The translations under genes and the position numbers were made by a program. From NCBI RefSeq assembly GCF_004307995.1, contig NZ_SIRE01000024.1, forward strand, positions 1 through 64,000: a DNA stretch of 64,000 nt. Direction: 5' to 3'. This DNA is from Paenibacillus thalictri (lineage in GTDB: Bacteria > Bacillota > Bacilli > Paenibacillales > NBRC-103111). Shown in pieces: positions 25,143 to 34,140 of the stretch. Every line of letters begins with the position of its first letter. Position 1 is the first letter of the stretch. The notes under the pieces were generated by a model. It had not been told where the DNA came from. It was given only the letters and a program-made list of their open reading frames with translations, and searched no databases.

Positions 25143-25959
25143 GTAAGCTTTTTACGCTTAAAAGGGTTGGGGAAATGCAATATACCCGGCCTATGCTGCT
25201 GCCGCAAGCTCGGACGCGTTAGCGCAGCTATGTAAGAAAAAGTTTCCAGTAATCCCACGCTTTTTAAATAATCGTTCAAATCGTGTGGATGAACTTTGAC
25301 ACAGATACCGATGCGACAATATAGTTGAAACAATACTTCATGGATAATCCTCGATCTTTCTGAAGTATTATCATTCAGTAGGTCGAAGGAGGACAACAAT
25401 GTTTCTAGGTTTAAATCATCTGGAGACGAGCAGAATGCATAAGTAAAATCATAAGTAACAGGGCCGATCATCGGGGATGGGTCAATGACACCAACTAATT
25501 CGTTATTGTCAAACACAAAATTATGGACACCGGTATCTCCGTGCAGTAGGTATTTTCCTTCCGCTTTGGAAATGTCTTCGATTAAAGATTTTACTTTGTG
25601 ATAATCTTCAATTGACAGTACATTTCCAAGGTTATTCCTTGCGCTTTCCAAGCTCCGCTCGTTAAATTCACGCCATGATCCTCGCAGAGATCCCAATCTT
25701 CCCCACCCCTCTGGTTGAAATACTTCCCTACTTTTTCAAGCTCATTCATTACATACCCTATTTTCTTTTCATCCAAATACCAGTTTTCTTTGGACGTTCC
25801 CGTCTTATCAATAACCGGACATACATAAAAAACGGTTTCCCGTGGAAAATCAATTTGATACGTCAAAAGTGATCTTCGTGCATGATAGTTTTTGCAAACT
25901 TTTTCTTCAATCAAAAACTTAGGAATGCGCTTATCTAGTTTCGGCTCCTCAATTTTCAA
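25118..25959 (-). pseudogene. Frameshifted aminoglycoside phosphotransferase-like gene
   Basis: Two overlapping minus-strand frames are parts of one APH-fold kinase. 25959-25591 encodes the N-terminal lobe (ending VGKYFNQRGG), and 25696-25118 encodes the C-terminal lobe with the catalytic loop LLHGDTGVHNFVF and the DFG-like IDPSPMIGP. Joining them needs a one-base shift near 25690-25715, where the alternative frame reads PEGWGRLGSLRGSW. The start is also degraded: TTG 25959 has no ribosome binding site, and coding-like sequence continues upstream to a stop. The C-terminus departs from family expectation after DLNDYLK, where another frame gives DYWKLFLT and a stop. These lesions point to decay and not to one sequencing error. 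Confidence 0.75.
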
Positions 25960-26132
25960 GAGGGATTCGAAGTCAGATACGTCTCTTCATAAGCGTAACG
26001 GAAAACCTTTTGAAGACTATAAATCGTCAATAAGAGTTCTCTATTTTGACATCAAAGTCTGATTGCTGTTCAACATAACCCGCTTATAATGTAGTCATAA
26101 CCATGAGGTAGGAAAGGAGATCTTCGGTTTAA

Positions 26133-26690
26133 ATGAGCGAAAACCACCATGCACCGCGGCAAGCCAGCAACAAAAATTATACGGCTGCCATCGTCACCAT
26201 TTCATTGATCGTAAATATCGTTATATTACTTTTGTTCTTCTCACCAATTGGCTACAAGGGAGAGATCGATTTCGACCTTACCATCTTCCCAAGAATCAAT
26301 GGGGTGTTGAACAGCTTCACCTTCATCTTCCTGCTAGCCGCGTTGATCGCGATCTTACGGAAGAACGTAAAGCTTCACAAAGGGTTCATTCTCGCCGCCT
26401 TCTCTTCTACACTGTTGTTCCTTGTCATCTACTTAACGTTCCATTACATGTCTTCGGAGACGGCGAGGTTCGGTGGTGAGGGCATTATCCGACCGATTTA
26501 TTTCTTCCTTCTGCTCTCTCACAGTATTCTGGCGGCCATCATCGTGCCGCTCGCCTTGTTCACTCTCGTATGGGGATGGACTAACCAGTTGCATAAACAT
26601 CGTAGAATCGCCCGTTGGACGATGCCGATCTGGCTATATGTCAGCTTAACCGGGGTTGTCGTGTTCCTAATGATGGAACCTTATTATTAA
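26133..26690 (+). CDS. DUF420 (YozB/CtaM-like) membrane protein
   Basis: A 185-residue integral membrane protein with five predicted helices: residues about 17-37, 56-75, 85-105, 122-147 and 162-180. The pattern FPRINGVLNSFTFIFLL, then NVKLHKGFILAAF, and a late HKHRRIARWTMPIWLYVSLTG is the DUF420 signature, with conserved His residues in HKGF, TFHY and HSI. In Staphylococcus the DUF420 protein CtaM is needed for maturation of aa3-type oxidase. ATG 26133 follows AAAGGAGATC. It is unrelated to the surrounding sugar genes and stands alone in a decayed stretch. No oxidase subunits are nearby. Confidence 0.85.
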   Translation: MSENHHAPRQASNKNYTAAIVTISLIVNIVILLLFFSPIGYKGEIDFDLTIFPRINGVLNSFTFIFLLAALIAILRKNVKLHKGFILAAFSSTLLFLVIYLTFHYMSSETARFGGEGIIRPIYFFLLLSHSILAAIIVPLALFTLVWGWTNQLHKHRRIARWTMPIWLYVSLTGVVVFLMMEPYY

Positions 26691-26908
26691 GGGGAATCGA
26701 GAACTGAAATAGAAGGCAACTCCGCATGGGGTGCTATTGTTAGGAGACGTTATTGCTTATCTTCTTGGGCAGATCCGCCACCTAACGACAAGGATGTTTC
26801 TAATATTGCTTCTCCACTTCCAATGTTGATCGTCGAATACATGGAATAAGTCAACATGCCAAATTTACAACAAGGTATTGATGATGATTTATTCACTATG
26901 GATTTATC

Positions 26909-26951
26909 AAAGGCTGCCGGTAGATTCGGCAGCCTTTGCGTATTTTTTAAG
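26909..26951 (+). terminator. Intrinsic terminator downstream of the DUF420 gene
   Basis: AAAGGCTGCCG (26909-26919) and CGGCAGCCTTT (26927-26937) form a perfect 11-bp stem with a 7-nt loop, followed by GCGTATTTTTT. It is 219 bp after the DUF420 stop; no other gene is visible in that interval. Confidence 0.88.
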
Positions 26952-26985
26952 TTAATTTCTACGCCAATTCAAACTAAACGGCCCG

Positions 26986-27260
26986 TTAAGCCTGCTTAAG
27001 ATACAAACTCACTGGGAGTTTCATATCAGGTCTCACAGTCGAAGGGAATTCTTCTATAACGATCGCCCCGAACCCTTTATAAAAAAAAACTCTGAATTCG
27101 GATCACTCTTTATTCTGATGTGAAGAAAATTATTATCCATCGCTAGTTGGTTGACTAAGAAAACTTTATTTTCATCAGACACCGATACGCCATCACAACA
27201 GCGGTAATGGCTGTTGCCACCAGAATTGAAATCGCTTACATATGGAGTGTTCTTTCGCAT
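26986..27260 (-). pseudogene. Remnant of a possible GNAT-like protein, frameshifted at a homopolymer
   Basis: The minus-strand frame from 27260 reads ...FLHIRIKSDPNSEFFF and is then disrupted in a run of nine A on the plus strand (about 27081-27089). Adding one base restores a continuous reading ending YKGFGAIVIEEFPSTVRPD and PVSLYLKQA to a stop at 26986-26988. The restored C-terminus resembles that of small GNAT acetyltransferases, but the assignment is weak and the N-terminal half is missing. A cre-like site (27226-27240) for the downstream importer operon lies inside this remnant. Confidence 0.4.
27226..27240. promoter_or_regulatory. CcpA cre-like site upstream of importer operon 2
   Basis: TTGAAATCGCTTACA matches WTGNAANCGNWNNCW at every fixed position, 111 bp before the first permease gene. 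With similar sites before two sulfatase genes, it suggests shared catabolite control of the region. Confidence 0.55.
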
Positions 27261-27350
27261 ATTTACGTAAACCCCGCCAATTCAGCATAATACAATCAGG
27301 AATCAGGCCGCCAAGAATCGGGAAACTCGCAAGGAGGTGAATTTTGACTT

Positions 27351-28310
27351 ATGAGCAACTCGACTTTGAACACATTGCCGGAGCGTCCGGCAAGCCGGAG
27401 GACCCGGCGCGGGATCGACTGGAAGTCGTTTACACGCAACTACGATTTGTATTTGATGCTCGTTCCGGTGCTGATCTATTATATTATTTTTCAGCTGCAG
27501 CCGATCTACGGGCTTCAGATTGCGTTTAAAGATTTTTCCGCTTCGCTTGGCATATGGGACAGTCCGTGGGCGGGTTTTACCCACTTCGAGCGATTCTTCT
27601 CGTCTTATTATTTCGGCAGGCTGATCGGCAATACGATCGAAATCAGCTTATACGCACTGGCCGTCGGTTTTCCGATGCCGATTATGCTGGCTTTGCTGTT
27701 AAACGAGATTCAATTGATGAAGCTCAAAAAGTTTGTCCAGAACGTTACGTATTTTCCGCATTTCGTATCCGTCATCGTCGTGGCCGGCATGATTAATGTT
27801 TTTACATCGCCTGACGGCTTCGTAACAACGATAATGTCGTGGTTTGGTGGGGAGAAAGCCAGTCTGCTGACCAATCCAGATTACTTCAAGACGATTTACG
27901 TTATATCGAATGTATGGCAGCATACCGGGTGGTCTGCGATCATTTATATCGCGGCGCTGGCCGGCATCAACCCGGAGTTGTACGAAGCGGCAACGATGGA
28001 TGGAGCCAGCCGGTGGAAAAAGATTATCTACGTTTCCATTCCGGGCATTTTCTCAACGATTGTGGTGTTATTTATACTGCAAATCGGCAGCTTGCTTGAC
28101 GTCGGCTTTCAAAAAATATTGCTGCTGCAAAATCCGCTAAATTTGGAGGCGAGCGACGTAATTTCCACTTACGTATACCGCACCGGTATTTTGCAGGGCA
28201 ACTACAGCTTGTCGACGGCCGTTGGACTGTTCAACACGCTAATCAACGTCACGTTGCTTGTTATCGCCAATACGGTAATCAAACGTCTGACAAACAACAG
28301 TCTATGGTAG
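27351..28310 (+). CDS. ABC sugar importer permease, LplB type (set 2)
   Basis: The first permease of importer set 2, 319 residues, about six membrane helices. The N-terminal signature LVPVLIYYIIFQLQPIYGLQ is followed by AFKDFSASLGIWDSPWAGF, as in the family. The EAA loop reads EAATMDGAS about 90 residues from the C-terminus. A full-strength AAGGAGGTGA lies 13 nt before ATG 27351, somewhat long but the only usable in-frame start. The second permease follows after 10 nt. The operon continues with a binding lipoprotein, a GH51 enzyme and a sulfatase. Confidence 0.92.
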   Translation: MSNSTLNTLPERPASRRTRRGIDWKSFTRNYDLYLMLVPVLIYYIIFQLQPIYGLQIAFKDFSASLGIWDSPWAGFTHFERFFSSYYFGRLIGNTIEISLYALAVGFPMPIMLALLLNEIQLMKLKKFVQNVTYFPHFVSVIVVAGMINVFTSPDGFVTTIMSWFGGEKASLLTNPDYFKTIYVISNVWQHTGWSAIIYIAALAGINPELYEAATMDGASRWKKIIYVSIPGIFSTIVVLFILQIGSLLDVGFQKILLLQNPLNLEASDVISTYVYRTGILQGNYSLSTAVGLFNTLINVTLLVIANTVIKRLTNNSLW

Positions 28311-28320
28311 GAGGGTTGAC

Positions 28321-29211
28321 GTGACGGAACGAAGCAAATGGGCAAACGCTGATTTCTGGTTCTCCATTGTCCTTTATATTTTAATCACATGTATCACGCT
28401 GTTTGTGCTGCTCCCGCTGCTGAATGTGCTGAGCAGCTCGTTCAGCAGCCCTTATCTGGTAGCGCAAGGGCACATCTGGTTTTGGCCGCAGGCATTGACA
28501 CTGCAATCCTATGGCAAGGTGTTCGAAAACGCCAGCGTGTGGATCGGCTACCGCAATACGCTGCTGTATACGGCGCTGGGCACGTCGATTAACGTGATTT
28601 TGACCGTGCTGGCGGCATACCCGCTGTCCCGTTCGGATTTACGCGGCGGCAAGGCGATTCTGGGGCTGCTTATTTTTACGATGTATTTCCAAGGCGGCAT
28701 CATTCCGACGTACCTGGTCGTCAAGCAGCTCGGCATGGTCAACACGGTCTGGGCTATGGTGCTGCCGGGTGCGATCAACACGTTTAACCTGATCGTCATG
28801 CGCACGTATTTTATGAGCACGCTGCCAAAGGAGCTGCAGGAATCGGCTTTTATCGACGGCTGCACCAACGTGCGGTATTTGTGGAGCATCGTACTTCCGG
28901 TGTGCAAGCCGATCCTTGCGGTCATCGCGTTGTATTATTCGGTCCATCATTGGAACGATTTTTTCCAGGCGCTGATTTATTTGTCCGATGCCAAAAGGTA
29001 TCCGCTGCAGCTTGTGCTGCGGGACATCTTGATCTCTTCGAAGGTGGACGATTTCGCCACGCTGGACAATGGGTTCACCGACCGGCTGTTTCAGGCGGAA
29101 GGCATCAAGTATGCTATGATTGTCGTAGCCAGCTTGCCGATGCTTGTTTTATATCCGTTTTTGCAGCGGTACTTTGTGAAAGGCGCATTAGTAGGGTCCG
29201 TTAAAGGCTGA
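28321..29211 (+). CDS. ABC sugar importer permease, YtcP/LplC type (set 2)
   Basis: The second permease, 296 residues, with a GTG start at 28321 preceded by TAGGAGGGTTGAC. It has six helices, GGIIPTYLVVKQLG before the third helix pair, the EAA loop QESAFIDGCTN, and the conserved terminal PFLQRYFVKGALVGSVKG. It partners the permease at 27351 and the lipoprotein at 29286. Confidence 0.92.
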   Translation: MTERSKWANADFWFSIVLYILITCITLFVLLPLLNVLSSSFSSPYLVAQGHIWFWPQALTLQSYGKVFENASVWIGYRNTLLYTALGTSINVILTVLAAYPLSRSDLRGGKAILGLLIFTMYFQGGIIPTYLVVKQLGMVNTVWAMVLPGAINTFNLIVMRTYFMSTLPKELQESAFIDGCTNVRYLWSIVLPVCKPILAVIALYYSVHHWNDFFQALIYLSDAKRYPLQLVLRDILISSKVDDFATLDNGFTDRLFQAEGIKYAMIVVASLPMLVLYPFLQRYFVKGALVGSVKG

Positions 29212-29285
29212 GCCGGCGCAGGAGAAACGCAGCTTGTCAGCAGCCTGGAACATATAACATATAAACATTATGGGAGGTCAAAAGG

Positions 29286-30890
29286 ATGAAGTTAAAGTTG
29301 CAACAGAAGCAGGTTTTGGCATTATCCACCGTCGTCCTGCTGTCGGCAGGCGTGTTGGGTTGTTCCAAAGAGGCGGCTCCGGAGGCGAAGCCGGCGGCCA
29401 ACGCCAACAAGGTTGATCCGTCCGCTTTTCCTATCGTCAAAGACAAAGTTACGCTGAAAGGGTTTGCCCGCAAAGATGCGCAGCTGGGGGACTACGCGCA
29501 AATGGCTTTGTGGAAGCAAGTGGAAGAGAAGACGAATATTCATGTCGATTGGACGACGCCGGCCCTGCAGGATGCAACGGAGAAAGTGAACTTGGCCATT
29601 GCCAGCGGCGATTTGCCGGACTTCTTCATCAAGGGTGTTATTCCGCAGGATGATGTGATCAAATACGGTTCCCAGGGCATTCTGATCCCGCTGGAGAAGC
29701 TGATTGACGGGTACGCCCCGAATTTGAAAGCGCTGCTCGCCAAAAAGCCGGAGATGAAAGCGGCGATTACCGCGCCGGACGGGCACATTTACGCATTGCC
29801 GCGCATTATCGATTATGACTTGATCGGCATTCCGCGTTTTCCGATGCTGAACATGACCTGGACGACTAAAGTAGGCATGCAGGTGCCAAAGACAAGCGAC
29901 GACCTGTATCAGCTGCTGAAAGCGTTCAAGGAAAAGGATCCGAACGGCAGCGGCAGCGCCGACGAAATCCCGTATTCCGCTCACAACCTGGATTGGGCGA
30001 TGCGCGGACTGGAAGGAATGTTTGGCCTGGAGCGCAATCTTGACTATTACACCAATGTGGACAGCGCAAACAAACTGCATATTTGGGTGACGGACGACAA
30101 ATACAAGCAGCTGCTCCAGTACGCGCACAAGCTGTATGCGGAAGGTTTGATGGATAAAGAAATATTTACGCAGACGGATCAGCTGTACTTCGGTAAGTTG
30201 GCCGCCAACCGCGTCGGCTTCACTCCGCTGCTGACCGCTCAGAACGCCGGCAAATTTGCCAAAGATTATAAGGGCATCACTCCGCTCAAAGGACCGGATG
30301 GCGACCAATTGTGGAATATGCGCCAAGACCCGAATACCGGCGGAGCCAAAGCGGCAATTACGAAAGCGAACAAAAACCCGGAAGCGACGATGCGTTTGCT
30401 TGACTACTTCTACGGCGACGAAGGAGCAACCTTGCTGTATATGGGCGGCCAAGAAGGCGATACGTACACCAAAGCCGGCGACGGCACGTTGCATTACAAG
30501 CCGGAAATTTTGAACAGCCAAAAAGGGTTTGCCGTAGAGGTTGGCGCACGGACGATTTGGCCAGGCGGCATGGAGTTCGGATATTACACCGAAAAGCAGC
30601 TGAGTCCGATGATGGAAGGAACGACAAGACCGGACGACTTCAAGACAGTGAAGGATTACATTACCAAAAACCATCATTCGATGCCGCTGCTGGCGAAGGA
30701 AAAGCAGGACCAAATCAACGGGCTGCGCACCGATATCGACACGTACATTAAAGAAATGCAGGCCAAATTTATTATCGGCGACGCTTCCTTCGACACCTGG
30801 GACAAATACAAGGACACTTTAAAGAAGATGGGCATCGACAAGCTGGAAGCCCAATATCAGGACGCGTTAAACACGCTGGTAAAAAAGTAA
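29286..30890 (+). CDS. Solute-binding lipoprotein of ABC importer (set 2)
   Basis: A 534-residue extracellular binding protein. The signal peptide ends in a lipobox VLGC at about residue 26, followed by an Ala/Pro-rich linker. A calcium-loop-like DPNGSGSADE lies near residue 218. ATG 29286 follows GGGAGGTCAAAAGG. Downstream genes for GH51 and sulfatase start after short gaps, so the imported oligosaccharide probably contains arabinofuranose. Confidence 0.92.
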   Translation: MKLKLQQKQVLALSTVVLLSAGVLGCSKEAAPEAKPAANANKVDPSAFPIVKDKVTLKGFARKDAQLGDYAQMALWKQVEEKTNIHVDWTTPALQDATEKVNLAIASGDLPDFFIKGVIPQDDVIKYGSQGILIPLEKLIDGYAPNLKALLAKKPEMKAAITAPDGHIYALPRIIDYDLIGIPRFPMLNMTWTTKVGMQVPKTSDDLYQLLKAFKEKDPNGSGSADEIPYSAHNLDWAMRGLEGMFGLERNLDYYTNVDSANKLHIWVTDDKYKQLLQYAHKLYAEGLMDKEIFTQTDQLYFGKLAANRVGFTPLLTAQNAGKFAKDYKGITPLKGPDGDQLWNMRQDPNTGGAKAAITKANKNPEATMRLLDYFYGDEGATLLYMGGQEGDTYTKAGDGTLHYKPEILNSQKGFAVEVGARTIWPGGMEFGYYTEKQLSPMMEGTTRPDDFKTVKDYITKNHHSMPLLAKEKQDQINGLRTDIDTYIKEMQAKFIIGDASFDTWDKYKDTLKKMGIDKLEAQYQDALNTLVKK

Positions 30891-30932
30891 AAGCAGCTTA
30901 GCTGCCTGACAGGAGCTAAAGGAGGGGTCACA

Positions 30933-32447
30933 TTGGCTTTACAACGGGGAAAAGCAGTCATCGATAAAGATGTTACGATAGCCCAAATCGATCCCCGCAT
31001 CTATGGAGGTTTCATCGAGCACATGGGCCGGTGCGTCTACGGCGGCATTTACGATCCGCAGCACGCGGAGGCGGATGAGAGCGGCTTCCGGCGGGATGTG
31101 CTGTCCATGGTGCAGGATTTGCAAGTGCCGATCATCCGTTATCCCGGCGGCAACTTCGTATCGGGCTTCCGCTGGGAGGACAGCGTTGGCCCGAAATCAG
31201 AGCGCCCGGTGCGGATGGATGCCGCTTGGAAAAGTATCGAGCCAAATCAGGTCGGGCTTGACGAATTTGACGGTTGGGCGGGCCGCGCCGGCTCGGAGGT
31301 GATGATGGCGGTGAACCTCGGCACCCGCGGCGTTGAAGCCGCGGCGCAGCTGCTGGAATACTGCAACGTGCGCGGCGGCACCGCCTTCAGCGAGCTGCGC
31401 AAGCAGCACGGCCGCTCGGAGCCTTATGGCTACAAGGTATGGTGTCTAGGCAATGAAATGGACGGACCGTGGCAAATTTGCAACAAGTCCGCCGAAGAAT
31501 ACGGCACTTTGGCCAGAGAGACCGCCAAGGTGATGAAGCGGATCGATCCTTCGATCGAGCTTGTCGCTTGTGGCAGCTCCAGCATCCATCTGCCGACATT
31601 CCCGCAGTGGGACGCTACGGTGATGGAGCTGACTTACGACGTAGCCGATTTCCTCTCCGTTCATATGTATCTGGAGAACAAGGAAGAGGAACTGGACAAT
31701 TACGCGCTGAAGGCCATTCATATGGACCGTTATATTGAAGCGATAACGGCGACCTGCGATTATGTGAAAGCGAAGAAACGTTCGGACAAAGTAATGTACC
31801 TTTCCTTTGACGAATGGAACGTCGTACCCGGTACCTGGAAAAAAAACAACGCCGAGCCGTGGATCTTCGCGCCGGCGCTTTGCGAAGGCAATTATTCGAT
31901 GGCGGCCGCCGTAGTGTTCGGCAATATGTTGATTTCGCTGCTCAAGCACAGCGACCGCGTAAGAATCGCTTGTCTGGCTCAGCTCGTCAACGTGTTTGGC
32001 CCGATCATGACGGACGCAAGCGGTGCTGCCTGGAAGCAAACGGTATATTATCCGTATCTGCACGCATCGCTATTCGGCAGAGGGATGGCGCTGAACGTGA
32101 TGGCGCAAGTGCCGGGCGTTACTACCCGCGATTTCACGGAAGCGCCGATGCTGGATTCCGTCGCGGTGATGGATGAGCAGACGGGAGATATTACGATTTT
32201 TGCCGTCAACCGCAGTGTGTCGGATGAACTGGAGCTGTCCGTTGAACTCCGGGGTTTCGGGGAATATGGTGTGTGCGAGCGGATCGTGATGCGCAGCGAG
32301 GACAGCGGCGCGTTCAATTCGGCGGCACAGCCGGATCTCATCGTGCCGGAGCAGCTTGCGTCGCAGCGGATCGACAATAACGTATGTACGGCCACGCTTG
32401 AGCCGATGTCGTGGAACGTGATCCGCGTTAGGCGGACCGCGAGGTAG
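30933..32447 (+). CDS. Intracellular alpha-L-arabinofuranosidase, GH51
   Basis: A 504-residue retaining glycosidase that removes terminal alpha-L-arabinofuranosyl residues from oligosaccharides. The acid/base Glu is E175 in WCLGNEMDGPW and the nucleophile is E294 in SFDEWNV. Other GH51 marks are IYGGFIEHMGRCVYGGIYDP, RYPGGNFVSGFRWED, and the C-terminal beta-sandwich segment ITIFAVNRSVSDELEL. The start is TTG 30933 with AAAGGAGGGG just upstream. No signal peptide, and the length matches the intracellular bacterial enzymes. It is in one operon with importer set 2, so it acts on imported arabino-oligosaccharides. Confidence 0.96.
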   Translation: MALQRGKAVIDKDVTIAQIDPRIYGGFIEHMGRCVYGGIYDPQHAEADESGFRRDVLSMVQDLQVPIIRYPGGNFVSGFRWEDSVGPKSERPVRMDAAWKSIEPNQVGLDEFDGWAGRAGSEVMMAVNLGTRGVEAAAQLLEYCNVRGGTAFSELRKQHGRSEPYGYKVWCLGNEMDGPWQICNKSAEEYGTLARETAKVMKRIDPSIELVACGSSSIHLPTFPQWDATVMELTYDVADFLSVHMYLENKEEELDNYALKAIHMDRYIEAITATCDYVKAKKRSDKVMYLSFDEWNVVPGTWKKNNAEPWIFAPALCEGNYSMAAAVVFGNMLISLLKHSDRVRIACLAQLVNVFGPIMTDASGAAWKQTVYYPYLHASLFGRGMALNVMAQVPGVTTRDFTEAPMLDSVAVMDEQTGDITIFAVNRSVSDELELSVELRGFGEYGVCERIVMRSEDSGAFNSAAQPDLIVPEQLASQRIDNNVCTATLEPMSWNVIRVRRTAR

Positions 32448-32489
32448 TTTTCCCTGAAGCGCTTTTTGTTCAAATGATATCGTCAAACC

Positions 32490-32530
32490 ATCAGGGGGAG
32501 CCGCGTGGTCGCTTCTCCCTGATTTATTTA
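32490..32530 (+). terminator. Probable intrinsic terminator after the GH51 gene
   Basis: ATCAGGGGGAG (32490-32500) pairs imperfectly with CTTCTCCCTGAT (about 32512-32523), followed by TTATTTAT. It sits between the GH51 gene and the sulfatase gene and may only partly stop transcription. Confidence 0.6.
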
Positions 32531-32552
32531 TGTAAACAGGGGATGATGGGCA

Positions 32553-33995
32553 ATGAAACCAAATGTGCTTTGGATTTGCACCGATCAACAAAGAACCGAT
32601 ACGCTGGGCTGCTACGGCAACGAGCTGGTGCATACGCCGAATATCGACCGGCTGGCCTCCATGGGAACGCTGTTCGAACGTGCTTATTGCCAAAGTCCGG
32701 TGTGCACGCCTAGCCGGGCCAGTTTTATGACAGGCAGATATTCGCGGACGACGCGGCTACGGCAGAACGGCCAGAAGATGCCGGCCGACGAAAAGCTGAT
32801 TTCAAAAATGTTTGCCGAGCAAGGATATGTGTGCGGCCTCGCCGGCAAACTTCATCTGGCGCCGTGTCATCCGGACGTCTGCAAAGGCGTGGAGGAACGC
32901 ATCGACGATGGCTACCATGCGTTTCATTGGTCGCATGCCGTAGGCGGCCATTCGTGGGCGCTGGACGAATACTTGATGTGGCTCGACAAAAAGGGATCGG
33001 CGCTTAAGCGGGACCCGATCCCCGGCGTGCGGCAGACGTTTTACGGCAACGACCCCGAGGAGCGCCAGGGCACTTGGTGCACGGACGAAGCGCTGGCTTT
33101 TATCCGTGCCAACCGGAAACACGGCAATCCGTGGTTTTTCTCGCTGAACTATTACGATCCGCACCATCCGTTTGATCCGCCCAAAGCGCTGATGGATAAA
33201 TATATGGCGTTGTCGGAGCAAATTCCGCTGCCGAACTACACGGAAGGCGAGCTGGACGATAAACCGCTATACCAGCGGATCGACAGCGAAAGCGCGTATA
33301 ACTTCGTGCCGATGTTCCGCTTCCGGGACATGTCCGAGCTTGAACACAGAGCTGCCCGTGCCTCGCAATGGGCGATGCTGGAGCATCTCGATTCGCAGGT
33401 CGGGCGGCTGCTGGATGAGCTGGAGCAATCCGGAGAACTGGACCATACGATCGTTATTTTTATGTCCGATCATGGGGAGATGTTGGGCGATCACGGGATT
33501 TATTGGAAGGGTCCGTATTTCTATGAAGAGCTGGTGCGTGTTCCGCTGATCGTTGCTTGGCCGGGCCAAATCAAGCAGGATGTGCGCAGCAAAGCACTGG
33601 TGGAATTGGTGGATATCGCTCCTACGCTGCTTGCCGCCTCCGGTCTGCCTCTGTATCCGGGCATTCAGGGCCGTTCGCTTTGGCCGCTGCTGATCGGCGG
33701 GACCGACGTGAATATGCACAGGGACAGCGTGTATTGCGAATATTACAACGCCCAGCCGTGGCATCCCGATCTCCCCCCGCAGTGCACGATGGTGTTTGAC
33801 GGCCGATACAAGCTGGTCCGGGTGCATTCGACAGCGGACGGCGAGTTGTACGATCTGGAGCTGGACCCGGGAGAAAGCCGCAATTTGTACCGCGATCCGT
33901 CCTACAGCGAAATCAAGGCGCAGCTGCTGGAACAGCTGACGGACCGGATGGCCTGGACCGTCGACCCGCTGCCGGAAAGATTGGCCGAGTGGTGA
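32553..33995 (+). CDS. Sulfatase (type I), cytosolic
   Basis: A 480-residue sulfatase. N-terminal NVLWICTDQQRTDTLGCYG carries metal ligand D11, and the formylglycine motif is C51-T-P-S-R. The mid region is SLNYYDPHHPFDPP and the second metal segment FMSDHGEMLGDHGIYWKGP. The C-terminus has MVFDGRYKLVRVHST and ELYDLELDPGESRNLY. ATG 32553 follows AGGGGATGATGGGCA. No signal peptide. It lies directly behind the arabinofuranosidase gene, linking desulfation to arabinose release. It is more similar in motif layout to the gene at 21373 than to the other two sulfatases. Confidence 0.93.
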   Translation: MKPNVLWICTDQQRTDTLGCYGNELVHTPNIDRLASMGTLFERAYCQSPVCTPSRASFMTGRYSRTTRLRQNGQKMPADEKLISKMFAEQGYVCGLAGKLHLAPCHPDVCKGVEERIDDGYHAFHWSHAVGGHSWALDEYLMWLDKKGSALKRDPIPGVRQTFYGNDPEERQGTWCTDEALAFIRANRKHGNPWFFSLNYYDPHHPFDPPKALMDKYMALSEQIPLPNYTEGELDDKPLYQRIDSESAYNFVPMFRFRDMSELEHRAARASQWAMLEHLDSQVGRLLDELEQSGELDHTIVIFMSDHGEMLGDHGIYWKGPYFYEELVRVPLIVAWPGQIKQDVRSKALVELVDIAPTLLAASGLPLYPGIQGRSLWPLLIGGTDVNMHRDSVYCEYYNAQPWHPDLPPQCTMVFDGRYKLVRVHSTADGELYDLELDPGESRNLYRDPSYSEIKAQLLEQLTDRMAWTVDPLPERLAEW

Positions 33996-34140
33996 TATAG
34001 TTCTTTCGGCTGCACCCGTTATTAGCCGCTTTGTAAGCCTGTTTCGACGGATGATGTCATCCGATGCACACTATGCAAGTGAAGGTAAGTGATGCAACCC
34101 GCTGGCATCGTCCGTAGAGCAGGCATTAAAGCAGGCAATA

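Noticed and set aside
27344..27529. Alternative TTG start with better ribosome binding site spacing than the permease ATG
   Set aside because: It opens a different frame of 61 codons with no recognisable features, while the ATG 27351 frame encodes a clear permease.
29322..30713. A 463-codon open frame on the minus strand opposite the set 2 lipoprotein gene
   Set aside because: The plus-strand protein has a clear lipoprotein signal and family motifs. The antisense frame has no ribosome binding site and a biased composition typical of antisense shadows; similar shadows at 452-1153, 15193-16110 and 20287-21387 were also dismissed.
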